A model generated the notes under the pieces. That model saw only the letters and a list, made by a program, of their open reading frames with translations. It was not told where the DNA came from and did not search any database. Shown here piece by piece: positions 10,772 through 23,635 of a stretch of DNA of 64,000 bases. How positions within the stretch are numbered: the stretch's first letter is position 1; every line of letters starts with the position of its first letter. Made by a program: the position numbers and the translations under genes. Origin of the DNA: Sapria himalayana (taxonomy: Eukaryota; Streptophyta; Magnoliopsida; Malpighiales; Rafflesiaceae); NCBI GenBank assembly GCA_029783825.1, contig JAREIK010001332.1:1087314-1151313 (forward strand), given 5' to 3'.

Positions 10772-12533
10772 TCACCAATAAAATGATGCCTCAGTTCGAT
10801 ATGCTTTGATTTGGCATGGAATTGGGTTCTTTGTTAGGGCAATTACAGACATTTTTTCACAATAATTAGTTGGAAGGCTCTCCTGCTTCAGTCCTAAATC
10901 TTCAAGCAATTTTTTTAGCCAAACTCTTTCACAAGCAGCCTCTGTTGCTAAAGTATATTCAGCCTCCGTAGATGACAAAGAAATAGTATTTTGCTTTCTA
11001 GAGCACCTTGAGACGATGCTCTTTCCAAGGCCGAAAATATAGGCTGATGTGCTTCTTTTATCATCAGTAGATCATGCCCAATCACTATCGGTAAAACTAG
11101 TCAAAGTGAATTTGGAATCTTTGTCATTTTTCCAACCAAGTTTCAATGAGCTTTTTAGGTACCTTTGTGCCCTTTTTGATGCTGCATAATGAAACACACT
11201 TGGGCTGTGCATGAATCTTGACAACATACTAATTGCTTGAATCATATTTGGCTTAGTATGAGTTAAATATATAAGAGATCTAACTAGACTCCAGTACTGA
11301 TTTTCAGCAACCTTCTTGGCTCCATCGTTAGAGTTCAATTTTTTATTTAAAGTCATAGGAGTACTTACAGCTTTCAATCCTTCATATAGAATTTTTTCAA
11401 GATGTCAACTGCATATTTTTCTTGGGAAAAGAGGATTTTCCCTCTTCCTTGCTTCACATGCATCCCAAGGAAGTATTTCATGATTTCTAAGTTTGTCATC
11501 TCAAAGTTTATCATCATTTAGTGCTTAAAATCAGCAAGTAAATGATGATTGCTCCCAAAGAAAATCAAATCATCAACATACAAGCAGGTTATGATAAAAT
11601 ATGCTTCATTCTTCATAAAATAACGCATTGGTTCATGAGGTTTTTTATAAAAATCTGAATTCTCAAGGAAGGAATCAATCTTACTATTCCAAGCTCATGG
11701 AGCTTGTTTGAGATCAATTAATGTCTTGTTCTGCAGGTACACCTTTTCTTTCTTGCCATTGACTTCATATCTACTTGGGTGCTCTATTAAACCTTCTCTT
11801 AGTTCTCCATAAAGGTAAATTGATTTGACATCCATTTGATATACATTCAGCTCCAATTGGGCAGCAATTGCAAGAACAAGTCAGATTGTCTCAATTCTTG
11901 TAACTGGTGCAAAAGTTTTGTTGAAATCTGCTCCAAGCTGTTGGAAATAGTCTTTAGTCACTAACCTGGCCTTATGCTTTTGAATGGAACCATCCTCATT
12001 GTACTAAGCCTTGTAAACTTATTTAAGACCAATAATGTCGTTGCTTTTGAGAGGATCTACAAGATTCCAAGTATTGTTCTTTTCATTCATGTTTTGTTCT
12101 TCTTCCATGGCTTTTTGCTATTTTTTATTATTTGCAGCTTCTATAAAAGTCTGTGGATCACAAGAGAAAAGAACAAAATCTGCATTTTTATTGGAGAAAT
12201 AACTTCTAAAATCACCATACCAATTTGGCGGTCTGCTAGCTTCTAAAACTGTCATTTCCAGTTTCAGAAGTTGCTGGATTCTAAGTTTCAGCAGATGATT
12301 CGGTACTTGATGATTCAGCTAGAGCAAAATCTTGAAAGTTTGAATTTTGGCTGCTGAAATTCCACTATCATCCTACTCTTAACTCTTTCATCAAAGATGA
12401 CATCTCTTGTCACTATTAGCTTGTTATTAACATGATTGACATCTCTTGCCATTTTTAGATGGCTAACTTCTAGCTTTCTCTCACTCAAAGCTTCATAGGG
12501 AATTCTGTTCCTTACATTCATGATTCTACTCAT
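10772..12533 (-). pseudogene. Copia-1 reverse transcriptase and RNase H remnant
   Basis: The 5' part (12533-12315) keeps an integrase tail (YEALSERKLEVSHLK, then TRDVIFDE). The RT section (about 12240-11390) holds an intact YVDD at 11569-11580. The segment 11377-11072 matches the RT-RNase H junction (STPM, then THTKPNM and SMLSRFM). 10978-10772 holds the RNase H word SSTEAEY followed by VWLKKLLEDL. Frames change several times and stops occur, so no full polyprotein can be made. The region lies directly before the 3' LTR, as expected. Confidence 0.85.
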
Positions 12534-12539
12534 GAATAA

Positions 12540-13910
12540 CTGACCAGGAGGTGACGGGGTAGAGAAAGAGAAGTATGTTAAAAAAATGTGATATTAGTAG
12601 ACAAAAAGAACCGATGTGTATTGGGAAAATAGCAGCGGTACTGCAATTAAGGTGGGAATATCCAATAAAGATGTATTTCGTAGCCTCGGCAAAAAGTTTA
12701 TCATGATTAGGAGTAAGGATATTGACAAAACAAGTGCATAGATGGAGGGAGACAATTTAGGGATTGATTAAAAAAAAGAAGAGAATAAAAAACTTGATCA
12801 TATAAGATATTAGAGAGTATGCGATTGATCAAATAGTAGGCGGTTAAAATAGTGTCCCCCCCCCCCAAAACATTGAGGAACTTATATGGTGGAGGAGAAA
12901 AGTGTAAACTATTTCAACTAAATGATGATTCTTGTACTCAGTCACCTCATTTTATTATGGAGTGTAAGCACCAGAAGACTGATGAAAAAATTTCATGAGG
13001 ATAAAAAATTTTAAAAAGTGGTAGAAAGATATTTCAAGGTATTATCACTGCGTAAGATATGAATAGAAGATTGAAATTGATTGAGAATCTCAGTAAAATT
13101 TCTTTGGAATATAAAAAATAACCCAGTTTAACTTTTCATTAAAAATAGTCAGGTACAATGAGAAAAATCATCAATATATATAATAAAATAGCAAAAACTT
13201 AAAGTAGACACAATTATGGATGAACCTCAAACATAAGTGTGGATGAGCTCCAAAAGAGACTTGATCCCCAAACATAAGTGTTTGGGGAATAAAACACGAG
13301 TATGTTTCCTAAACTGACATGATTCACACTCTAGTGAAGATAATCTAGAAAATTGAGAGACCATTTTTTGAAGCTTGGAAATGTTGGGATAACCAAGATG
13401 ATGATGGACAAGAAGAGAGTCATCTATTGATGTACAGACAGTGGAAGATGAGGTTGAACTAAGATGATAAAGTCATTGAGACTCATGTCCTATGCCAATC
13501 TTTCTCCATGTACTTTGGTTCTGCTTGGTGACAAAATAGTGAGAAAATATAATTGAATAATGAAGATCATGAATTAATTTATTGATAGATATAATGTTAA
13601 ATGGAGAAGCAAGAACATAAAGAACAAAAATAAGAGATAAAGATGATATGGAAAAGGCAGATCTGATACTTGTGACCATGGTTTGAGTCCCATTAGCCAA
13701 GGTAATCATAGATAAAGTTAAAGTGAAAGTAAAAGAAAAAAAAATACTTATTATCAGACAGATGATTAGATGTACCGTATTCATGAATCCATAGGCCAAG
13801 ACATTGTGCAAGATAAACAAAGGAATTACTGATCTGGGAGACTAAAGCAATAGAGGCTGATTTGACAGCACAAGTGAGGCGAAGAAACTCCTCATATTTC
13901 TCAGTTGTAA
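12540..13910 (-). pseudogene. Copia-1 protease and integrase remnant
   Basis: 13820-13473 matches the end of the copia protease domain (LANGTQT, then FNIISINKLIHDLHYSI and KIGIGHES). Next comes the pre-integrase zinc-finger segment (HHHLGYPN, then CESCQF) and integrase core words YIDDFSH and LRSDNT, about 13450-12950. Multiple stops and indels are present. An 11-base C run lies at about 12856-12866. Confidence 0.8.
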
Positions 13911-13919
13911 AAGTTGTAC

Positions 13920-14802
13920 CCCGAGATGAGAAGAATGAGGATGACCCTTAGTTGGAGGTGGTTTAGAAGATTGACCACATTTGTAGTGCGAGGTGGGTGA
14001 CCATGCAATTGATAATATCAATCTCGAAGGTGACCCAAACTATTACAATAAGTATAATAGGCTCACTGGCCTCTATCTCGATGTTCACCAAGAGAACTTT
14101 GGGAATCACTATGAGGATTTGATGATGCAAATATTATTGAGGTGTATGGGGAAGTTTCAGAGTGTCGAGACCGAGTTGCAGTGAATGAATGGCCCAATAA
14201 TAGAGCAAAAATGTCATCAAAGGTCGGAATGACGGAGCCAGTGAAGATCTGGTCCCAAATACTATCAAATTTTGTGTCAAGTTTAATAAGAGTAAGAATC
14301 ATAAAGATTTGATCCATGCTGAACAAGTAGGTCTTGAAATTAGTGACTCTGGGTAGAACAAATATGAGCTCATTTTTTAATGCAGATATTCGCACAACGA
14401 AGGAAAATAATTACATACCAAGCTGCTCTAGACTATCAATGGAAGAGATGATGTGGTAGAGATTTTGAAAATCATTAGTATATAAATTTTTAGCCTGGGT
14501 CCAAAGAGGATGATGTGATAGTCCCCAATGTTGTCGAGAGTTTTGGGCTCGATGAATTGCTGGAGAATATTATATAGCAAAGCATCATGTTTTCATCTTT
14601 GAGGGTGTTTATCTGCAGCAACACTAGACTCTGTAGTTGTCAGATGGTCTTCAACATCATTTCTAGTGAACCATAAGATAATAGAATTAGCCCAAGATTT
14701 ATAGTTATCATTGCCCTTATGTTGATTCATAGGTATCATAGGAGTTCCAGCCAGAAATGAAGAAAAACTTAAATTCTTTTTAGTCATAATATGAAAAATC
14801 AA
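13920..14802 (-). pseudogene. Copia-1 gag remnant
   Basis: The frame from 14802 reads MIPMNQHKGNDNYKSW then ANSIILWF, the usual start of a plant copia Gag (UBN2 type). It is followed by LWTQAKNLYTND and a segment 14395-14063 with FDDIFALLLGHS. A stop follows QR at 14593 and the frame shifts before 14395. A partial CX2C zinc knuckle trace lies near 13960. Confidence 0.8.
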
Positions 14803-15577
14803 TAAAATAAGTCAGAAAGTCTGAGAACCATAGCTGCTAAAGGGGAGAGAAGCTTGTGGAAGATGGTGGACCATGAAAAAAGGAGAGAACACAAACAATC
14901 TAGAGAACCAGCCTTGTCAAAGAGAGATTGGACAAAAACACTTAGTTAGAGGCGTCGGACCAAGGATGCACGGTGCTACGAGGCTTTGCCGGAGGGAGGC
15001 GAGCTTGGTGGTGAAGTTCGATCTCTGGAGGGAGGTTGCCAGAGTTCTTTCTTCCGGTAGGTAGATCGGCGAACGAAGAGTTTGATGGTGGTGATATCTC
15101 GTCGATGAGGGTAGTCGAAGACAACACCAGAATAGTAATCCGGTGGCGGTGGGAATTTGACTGCAATGAAGAGTCAAAAAGAGATTAGACTATCAAATGG
15201 GTTGTCATAATTGAATATACGACAAACCTCAAACTTGGACCTCCCTTCAATATCATGTGAAGAGAGAAGAAAAGAATATTTTTCTTTCTTATTGAATGAA
15301 TCAAATATATCATAGGTCCTACCTATTTATAAAGATTAGGAAGATAAAAAAAAGAAAAAATAATATACAAGAAAGGTAGGGAATAAACAGAGAATATTCA
15401 AGAATATCTTATGATTCTTAACATTATTTTTCAATAATATACCATAAGTCTCTTGAAATTAGGAAGAAATGCATCTGATCAGTCTAGTACTCAGTCTTCT
15501 TTTTCAAAAATGGGTACTTGGCTCTGGGAAAAATTGAACATGGTTCCATTTGATGAGGATTTACTAATCGACCTTTA

Positions 15578-15587
15578 TCTGATACCA
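15578..15587 (-). other. Copia-1 primer binding site
   Basis: Minus strand TGGTATCAGA lies four bases inside the 5' LTR. It matches the standard copia PBS complementary to the 3' end of initiator methionine tRNA. Confidence 0.85.
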
Positions 15588-15591
15588 AATT

Positions 15592-15849
15592 TGTAGGAAA
15601 AAATAGAGATATAAGTAGAATTACTTAAGTTTTTAGTGACATAGTGCTTATGCACTTTTTTTTCATTATTTGAATGGTCTTTGACACAACTTTATGTAGA
15701 AGTTGTGTATAAGAAATTACATAGAGAATTTAATATTCTAGGGACTTAGTAAAACATTAAATAAACCTACAAAAATCTAGAGAAATAAATAAATGACAAT
15801 CAACTCTTTGGAATTAACCAATGTTTTTTGACCCATGCTTTTCCTCCCA
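15592..15849 (-). repeat. Copia-1 5' LTR
   Basis: Whole-length match to 10386-10642. Followed on the minus strand by the PBS, which fixes it as the 5' LTR. Confidence 0.88.
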
Positions 15850-17611
15850 GCGCAAACCAATAAATATAATTGTTAATTAATATTTTATAAATCAAATTTT
15901 TAGTGACTACTTCAAATATTATATGCCTTCCTCAAGCTATAAATTGAATCTGATTGCTTTGTCATTGTTTAGAAATCAAATGGTTATTTTATATATACCT
16001 ATTTCTTATGATTTTCATGAAGAAATATATTAAACATATCTAATTAATTTATTTTTTATTTGTGAGATACTATTTGTGATATTAGTATTGATATTGAGGT
16101 AATTTTGAAAACTAGAGATAAAATATTCTAATAATCAACTCAAAATATTTGAGTATATTTCTCATAATAAGTCTTAATATCAAATGATCTATCATCTTTC
16201 CATTTAGAATAATAGTATTCAAAGTGAACCCTCATTCATTTCCAATAACTTATATTATTGAAAGGTATAAACCCCTTTCCACATGATTTTGCACATTCTT
16301 AAATGAGATAATATTTCAAAAGAGAATCTAAATATTATAATATCACCAAAAATATTAGTAAAAGAGATCAAAAAAGAAGAATATGTGAATACAATAAAAT
16401 ACAAGTGAAATAAAGTGTAGTATAACTTTTTATTTTTTTTTTGGACAGCAATCTAAAATCAAAATCAAAATAGTCAACTACATGATCATCCGACTTCCCA
16501 ACTACTTTAAATGGTGTGTATGTCCCATTGTTCAATAATAAACTTGAAGTTTTGAGTGGACAAATCTCTCTACTCAATTCATTCTAAATTTGGGCTGGAA
16601 TTGGCTTAAGAGCTACCAACTCGACATGACTCGAGGGAGATTATATTTCAAAGGAAATATTATTCTCTTCAAAATTAATTTATCTGTACTTATTAGTATA
16701 TATGATGACTCAAAATGAGAGTTGTTATCACGTAATATAATAAGTTTATAAGTAGTTGATGAGTGATACTCTCTTAGTTGAAATCCTATTTAAAATTCTA
16801 TAGGCTCGTTAAAAAAAGTCTTGCTTAAGAAAGATAAAATTAGTACTAAATAATACTCTATTAATATAAGTTGGATAATATTTATATCTTACCTAGGTAT
16901 CAAAGTAATTAAGAAAGGCATCTTATTATTTTCAATTTTTTTTTGATTTAATGTAATCATGTCTTGGAATGAAATCTAAAACAAAATAATTACGTTCAAA
17001 ATTTTTGCGAGATTGACAAAATTATTTTTTAGGATATATAATCTGAAGATATACAATGAGAAATAATAAATGAAAACAATCAATTGATTAAATAATTTTT
17101 TTTTTCGAAACTATATTTCTCTAAAAATTTTTTATAATACTTGTATTAAAAAAATATTATAATTATCTCAATTAAATATTTATTTTTTTTATAATTTATA
17201 TTATGATGTATATTAGTATAAAAAGTCTAATATATGATTTTATGATCAATATAATAAGTATTTAAGATGTTGGACATATACTATAAGATATTGTCACTCT
17301 TGATAATTTTTATTTTTTTTATTAAATTTATTTTATATTCTTTTATGAAATAATTTAAAAAAAATTATAATTTAAAACACAAATAAATAATCAAGTAAAA
17401 TATGTATAATCATTAATAAAAATAATAAAATATATCAATCTATCTTGAGATTTAACTCTAGAATATTATCATTATTTGAATAAATCAATCAAATAAATAT
17501 TTACTTATACAAATATGATATGTAGAAAATGAAATTATAATAATTTTTTTCTTAATTGATATGACTCATAATTTAGGGTAAATATATTTTTAATACTAGG
17601 ATTTAAAATTC
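15850..17611. other. AT-rich gene-free tract containing dispersed repeat R1, copy 2
   Basis: About 16300-16750 aligns in order with 6455-6860 and 58700-59180 (for example CAACTACATGATCATC and GTGTGTATGTCCCATT). The remainder, especially 16900-17580, is very AT-rich with no recognisable protein. Confidence 0.45.
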
Positions 17612-18473
17612 TCAAGGTATTAAGTGGGTTGTGTAGCTCAAACACTAGCGAGGCATAACACAATTCAGTCATATTTGGTCGGACACAACATAGTCCAGAA
17701 TCATGCCTGAACCATAGTCGTGTTTGATCGTGACACAACTCATGTCATGCTATGCTGGGGTAAAATGTGTCTCATGCCGAGACTGGCATAGTCTGTGTGC
17801 TTGGCACTATGCCACGACCCATTGGTGCATTTTTTTTAAAAACAAACTAGTTTTTTAATGGCTGCTCATACTTTTGCTAAAATATTTTTTTTCATTATGG
17901 GTGGAAAGTGACAACCATAATTGGACATTGGTTATCTTTCTCTTGTCATCTACTGTAATTACAAAAAAATTAAGGATACAATTTTGATCATTGGCTGTGT
18001 GATATTTACCCCAAAAAATGTTTTTAAAATAAAAAGAAAATAATTTTTTAATAATTATTTTATAAATACTTAATTTATATATTTCTATCTGTAAATTTTT
18101 CTCTTCTATTTTCGCTCTTAAATTCATATCATTTTTTATTTGCAATATTTTTTAAATGTAATTTTAATTTGGAGTTACAGTGTTAGTTTCATAAGGAGTT
18201 GTGATTTCTAGCCGTGAGAATATGAGGTACACATCTAAAGTGTATTTTACACATAAAATTAAAATGCACATTATGATTGTTTATATTAATTAATTTTATT
18301 TAGTAATTTTTAGTTTTATTAATAAATTAAAAAAAGTAAATTTAAAATTTATTACTCTCATTTTCTTACTTCTAATTCTATCATTTATATTAAAAAATAA
18401 AAATAAAAAATATTATAAAAATAAATTAGATATAGACATAAATGATAATGATAATTTAATAGGAAGGTTTAAT

Positions 18474-18872
18474 TAGAGGTGTCAGCCGTGCCTGGGTCGG
18501 CCCGGCACGGAAAAATTCCGTGCCCGGATTTGGCACAAGCCGTGCAGTGCCTTGCCTGGCCCGGCATGGTTCAGCCCGTGGCACTGCAAACCGGCGTGAG
18601 CCCGACCCCATGATGCCCCTCCTGCAAAAAAAGATTGCGGGTCGGGTCTGATTCGACCCGACCCGCTGTCCCCCGTATCCCGAACCACTCGGACAGGAAT
18701 GCCCGAGCGGGCCAGGCGAGGCACGGCACGGCCCGCCGTGCCAGCGGGCCGTGCTGGGCCCAGTTTTTTTAAATCGTGCCGGGCCCAGTTTTTTTAAACC
18801 GTGCATGGCCCAGCACGGAAGCACGATCGTGCCTTAAAATAATGTGTCGGGCCGGCCCGTTTGACACCTCTA
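18474..18872. mobile_element. 399-bp MITE of the hAT-A family
   Basis: Starts TAGAGGTGTCAGCCGTGCC and ends CCGTTTGACACCTCTA. A perfect 8-bp duplication GGTTTAAT flanks it (18466-18473 and 18873-18880). It consists only of GC-rich subterminal sequence, including the family hairpin at 18637-18666. It has no gene and would depend on a transposase such as that of hAT-A. Confidence 0.95.
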
Positions 18873-19739
18873 GGTTTAATGCCAAAATTAAGTTTTATTT
18901 CATAATTTTCACTCATTTTTTTAGAAAATCAAAAAATATATAAATTTTAGCAGTCTAGATATACCATATCATAATTAAAAATAAAAATATTAGAAATATT
19001 AAATATAATTTGATATTATATATATATTGTAAAAAGATATATACATATAGGAGTATAAGTGATACTGACTGCCTAGAGATGTCAAATGAGTTGTGCCTGC
19101 ATGACCTAGTTTTTGGTGGCCCAATCGGGCAATCGTACTGTGCCTAGCACTGTAGGGTACAAGAGTCATGCTAGGCATGTCATGAATTATTTTTGGCTGG
19201 CCCGGCATGACCTGGCAACTCAAGTCTGGTCGAATTCGGGCTAGGTCGTGCTGGGGCATGCTGGTTCGTGGCCAAATTTCTAGCTTAGCACCTTAGCCTA
19301 GCCTTAGCTTAGCTAAGTCTTAGGAGGCTATGACTTTGAGTTTGAGACCGACTTGCATAGTCATACTCATTATTCTAATCACTGTCCGGTCTTGGAATTG
19401 TAGATTAACTATTTAATTTTTTATATAAATTTTATATTCTAAGTTAAAATTTATGAGTTTTGAGTGTGATATTTTATTATATTATTTATTAAGTTCACAT
19501 AAATCACAAAAAATATCAAAAAAATATATCCGTAATCAATTATTCATTTATCATTAAATCCAAAAATAATTAAAATAATACAAAGTCATAACTCACAAAT
19601 CATAACAGCAATATAAAATAAACATTATCAATCAATCTCAATCATAATAATAATAATTTAGTAAGCTCAATTATCTCAAATGCTCAATCTTATTGCCAAC
19701 CTGTATGAGTATGCAACTAATAATCATTGCATAAATATC

Positions 19740-21560
19740 TAATAGTATTATTAGTGGTGAGCTTAATCTCTTCAAAGTTTCATGAGTTATTATCTGTCAT
19801 TAACTTCTCCGCTCTTGTTCCAGCACATTCTTGATCATTGATGTCTAATCTTGAAATTTTTTAATTTTTCATGTATGCTAGTGGCTCAATGATATCTGGC
19901 TGCAGTCTCGATCTCTTATCTGAAATTACATTAACTCTAATAAAAAAATAGACTAGTGTTACGCTCGACTCTGGAGGAGTTAGTAGACCTCGTGTCATCT
20001 TAGACAGCATGAGATAGATGGACTCATGATTTTTATCATTGTAAAATATCAAATTTTTTATTATCGATATATTATAGGATTAAGCAGTAATTGATAGTTA
20101 AGTATTGAGATAGCACATTTTTATTTGATAGTCTATCTCATTATTTTTTTCTCATTAACTGAATAGATAAGCCATTGTCTTCGAATAAGATATCTATGTC
20201 CGTATTAGAAGCATGACTACTACTACTATCATATCTAGTATCGTAGTCTATAAATAACTCAGTTAACTTCTCATGATTGAAGCCTTCAAGTTGATATTTT
20301 TGATTTAATGATGAGGATATGTATGTTAAAATATTCTCTATCCATTTTATTTTAATCCAATGGTCTATGCAGATAATCGGATAATAAAGAGGATATGTTT
20401 GAAATGGTGGACTAGTACTTAAGTATTTGATTTTCATTTTAAGAGTTATTTTATTAAATATCGGGTTATCTCTAAATTTTCTAAATATACTACTAATATT
20501 GCATATGCACCTGAATGTAATGTAAGTTATGAAAGTATAAACTTACAAATATTTGTTTGTCACGTCATAAATTTTTTTTCGGAATTCATAAATAAAATTC
20601 TTGTATTTAAGTCAGTGTCATCAATAATAAGTTTATCACTTTTATTATTGAAGTAGTTAGATATCACGTTTTCGTATACAACACTTGACTCCAATATTAA
20701 TATATATAATTCTAATGATGTCTCATATCTATTTGAAATTTTTTCTTTTTTAGACCTGCAGACAAACAAAGACTATTTAACTTTTTTTGTTTGCTAGGTG
20801 TCTAAAAATATTTTAGTGAGTTATATATATTTTTTAAAGTAAAAGAAATAACTTTCATCTCAGCTTATACTATGAGATTAATGATGTGACACATATATTT
20901 AACATAAATATTTTTTCTAATAATCATAATAAATAAGTTAATTGTTACTCAATTATTAGATGCATTATCGAATGTGATATTATATATTTTATTTTTAATA
21001 TTATATTTTCTAAATATTCTTATCGTACACTCATATATGATTGGGCCATGATGAGAATGAAAAATCTTTTAAAACCATAATATTTTTTATTTAGTGTTAA
21101 TTTAGAATTTAAATAGTGGGCAATGAGACATCCATAAGATCTATAATCACGACTAGTTTATATCTCAGGCATCATAGATATTATATCACTATATTTTTTA
21201 AATTATTTAGTTATTTTTTATTTTTCTAACTTATAGTATTTTAATATCTAATTTTTAGATGTGGACCTAGAAATCCTATAATATACAGGCTGCAAATAGG
21301 TCTATATGATACTGATAATCCTTTGATCCTCTAAAAATTTAATTGAAATACTTATCGTGGTGATCAGTTTTGTCATATTATTTCTTTTTAGCTTGTGGTA
21401 TATGAAGAGGATCAACATAAAGCTGAATTAGATATAATCTTAATGATTTTACCGCTCAATAAGTTTGCATTGGATCTAATACACCATATTTTTTGGTGTA
21501 TTATTCACCTTGCTTGTTTAAGTGTCCAGTCTCACAAACACTTCTAAAGATTAATATTTT
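19740..21560 (-). pseudogene. hAT-C transposase remnant
   Basis: Minus-strand fragments follow the hAT-A protein in order. A catalytic-core stretch lies near 21300-21030, and a decayed CMCHVINLI counterpart near 20900. 20769-20560 carries LIIDDTDL, 20437-20141 carries NHEKLTELFIDYDTRYD, and 20052-19861 is the dimerisation domain (LTPPESSV, then DKRSRLQPDIIE). Many stops and shifts separate the pieces. The conserved Glu of the ASES motif is lost (SSVTLVYFF). Confidence 0.8.
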
Positions 21561-21886
21561 TTTATAATATTTATATTGTATCAATTTTTCATTAATACTC
21601 ATAATATTTTTATTTTGTATAATATTAAAGTGAGTCTATTTATCATTAATATTCGTAGGGTTTTTGTTATTAATATTAAAATTATTTATATTTACATTAA
21701 TATTAATCCTCACACTCTCGTCATTAAATTTACTATTTATCATTTTAAATTTTTATTAATTAATTAATTATATTTTAAATTCTATTTTTAAAATTAATTA
21801 ATATTTGATATGAAATTCTTAATAAAAATTAAAATTAAAATTAAAAATAATATTTAAAAAATAATAGACGAATGAGAGTGTGAGGG

Positions 21887-22275
21887 TCTTTGCCCCTCGT
21901 GTTGTGCCAAGCAGTAGGCACGACCCGGTTGTCAAGCATGTGGACATGACATTTTTTTGATTTTTTTATGGCATAAACTTGATATCCGTTGGATTTTCTG
22001 CCCTAGCTATTGGTGTGCATCCAACGGTTGGATGCATCTTGGTCCAATTTTTTTTGGACCTTTGGGTGTCAAATGGACCTGATGGCCCGGGCAGGCTAGA
22101 AGCCCATCATAATTCAATCATGTCTGGCTTGACACGTCACACTATTGTAGCATGCTCGAGCCCGTGCCGGGTGAATGCTCAGCACAAATCATGTTATGCT
22201 AAGGGTCTTTGCCCCTCGTGCTGTGTCAGGCAGCATGCATGACCTAGGTGTCAGACATGTGGGCACGACATGAGC
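21887..22275 (+). repeat. Direct repeat of about 70 bp within hAT-C subterminal DNA
   Basis: AGGGTCTTTGCCCCTCGTG starts both copies (21887-21956 and about 22201-22275); both end in a GTGG.CA.GACAT word. The second copy lies inside the possible MITE 22061-22481, so the repeat probably reflects insertion of a related short element into the end of a longer one. Confidence 0.7.
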
Positions 22276-22481
22276 GACGATACGCTGACTGACACACTAA
22301 GGCCAATACAGTGACCCTCGACGGGGGATGAACGGTGATGCCTGATGGGAGATGAACGATGATGCTCTACGGGCAGCACGAAAATGAAACCCTAATTTTA
22401 TTTTAACCCAAAATTGGCCCGAGCTGGCCCATGCTTGTGCTGATTTTGGGTCGGATCGGCCAGACCCATTTGACACTAATA
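22061..22481. mobile_element. Possible MITE nested in hAT-C
   Basis: TTTGGGTGTCAAATGG at the left and CCATTTGACACTAATA at the right resemble family termini facing outward. The interior is typical GC-rich subterminal sequence. Flanking 8-mers do not match convincingly, so the borders are uncertain. Confidence 0.45.
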
Positions 22482-22904
22482 GTTCTGCTTGACGATTCTA
22501 AAAAGATCTGGAATCAGAGGATTGGGCCAAAGCATGAGCATGAGCCAATAGGTCACATGTCATGGGAGGTCGGGCAATCATGCTTTGTCCAATCTAACTA
22601 TGCCTGAAACTCGGCTTGAGTCCTGGTGCACGGTGTCGAGTCATGCCGCTGGACTATGCTTTCAGGCAAGGAAGCACAGACACGGCTCCCTACAGCTGTG
22701 TCCACGTGTCCGACACCTAGACACGTGGACACGGCACGGACACGACACGAATACGTGTCCGATACGCCACATGGCATATCATAGCACAATTCGTATCCGA
22801 TGCGCCACGTGGCGTATCGGATGGTTGCGTCGCAGCCATATCCATGTCTATAGTGCCCGACGTCCGACGACGTTGGGTGGCCAACGTTGCCCACTGGTAG
22901 GGGG

Positions 22905-23140
22905 CGGGCACGATTTGAGGGTGAGGCAGAGAGCGGGTGCGATTTGAGGGAGAGGCATGAGCGGGAGCGATTTGAGGGGCGAGGAAGGGGCGGTGAGAAT
23001 TGAGGGGAGAGGCAGGGGCGGCGCGAATTGAGGGGAGAGACAGGGGCGGGCGTGTTTGAGGGGGAGGCAGGGGTGGGCGTGTTTGAGGGGGATGCAGGGG
23101 CGGGTGTGTTTGAGGGGAAGGCAGGAGCGGGCATATTTGT
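22905..23140 (+). repeat. G-rich minisatellite, about 27-28 bp unit, about 8 copies
   Basis: The unit is of the type GGGCGTGTTTGAGGGG followed by GAGGCAGGGGC. The copies at 23048-23129 are the most alike and earlier ones are more diverged. The plus strand is strongly purine- and G-rich. The long minus-strand open frame of Pro/Ala/Ser/Asn repeats across it is a by-product. Confidence 0.85.
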
Positions 23141-23154
23141 GTGGGGATGTGGCA

Positions 23155-23365
23155 TAAAATAAAATATTTTTATAAAATAAAATAAAATATTTTAATAAAA
23201 TAAAATAAAATATTTTTATAAAATAAAATATTTTTATTTTATAAAATAAACAATATATATTTATTTTATATAATAAAAATATTTTAATTTAATTTAATTT
23301 AATGAATTTTATAAAATACCTAATATTTATAATTAATAATTTTATATTTATATTTATATTTTTTT
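23155..23365. repeat. AT-rich AAAATA low-complexity tract
   Basis: Runs of TAAAATAAAATATTTTTATAA repeated with variations, next to the minisatellite and inside the same MITE. Confidence 0.8.
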
Positions 23366-23635
23366 TATCATGCCGTATCCTAGTCGTATCCGTATCCTAG
23401 TTTTTTAGAATATGCCGTGTCGTAATCCCGTGTCCTTGTCCGTGCCCATGCTTCTTAGCTTTCAGACATGACACAACATGGGGCACGACACGACATGAGC
23501 CATGCCTTGAGTCGACACGGCACAAGCCCAGACATAGTTTTGGACCCTACCATGTCAGGCTAGGTATGGCTCATATGGTCTGTGTCTCGTGTCGTGCCCG
23601 GGCTAGCTGGCCCACTTGACACCTTTATGACTGTC

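Larger units (their letters stand above)
10386..15849 (-). mobile_element. Copia-1: old Ty1/copia retrotransposon, complete layout
   Basis: Two matching LTRs (10386-10642 and 15592-15849) bound an internal region. Read on the minus strand it contains PBS, gag, protease, integrase, RT and RNase H in the Ty1/copia order. The total length of 5464 bp is normal for copia. Flanking 5-mers GCATA and GCGCA differ by two transitions and may be an eroded target duplication. All genes are broken by stops and frameshifts, so the element is a relic. A GC-richer leader (about 14870-15180) lies between PBS and gag. Confidence 0.9.
22667..23458. mobile_element. 792-bp hAT-like MITE, third TIR type, with internal minisatellite
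   Basis: Left end CAAGGAAGCACAGACACGG pairs with the reverse complement of the right end (CTAAGAAGCATGGGCACGG). Flanking 8-mers CTTTCAGG (22659-22666) and CTTTCAGA (23459-23466) match at 7 of 8. Deleting the element rejoins ordinary hAT-C subterminal sequence. The interior has a G-rich minisatellite and an AAAATA-rich tract, and no transposase. Confidence 0.85.
19074..23627 (-). mobile_element. hAT-C: hAT element inserted in the transposase of hAT-B
   Basis: The plus-strand left end TAGAGATGTCAAATGAG and right end CACTTGACACCTTTA match the family terminus. Flanking 8-mers TGACTGCC (19066-19073) and TGACTGTC (23628-23635) match at 7 of 8. The transposase remnant is on the minus strand, opposite to hAT-B. 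Removing the nested insertions (22667-23458 and the possible MITE at 22061-22481) leaves about 3.3 kb, the normal size of the family. Confidence 0.8.

Noticed and set aside
14873..15177. Three overlapping frames near the Copia-1 PBS
   Set aside because: They lie in the leader between PBS and gag on both strands and show no protein match.
22598..23155. 185-codon minus-strand open frame with Pro/Ala/Ser/Asn repeats
   Set aside because: It is the translation of the G-rich minisatellite within a MITE; no domain and no expression signal.
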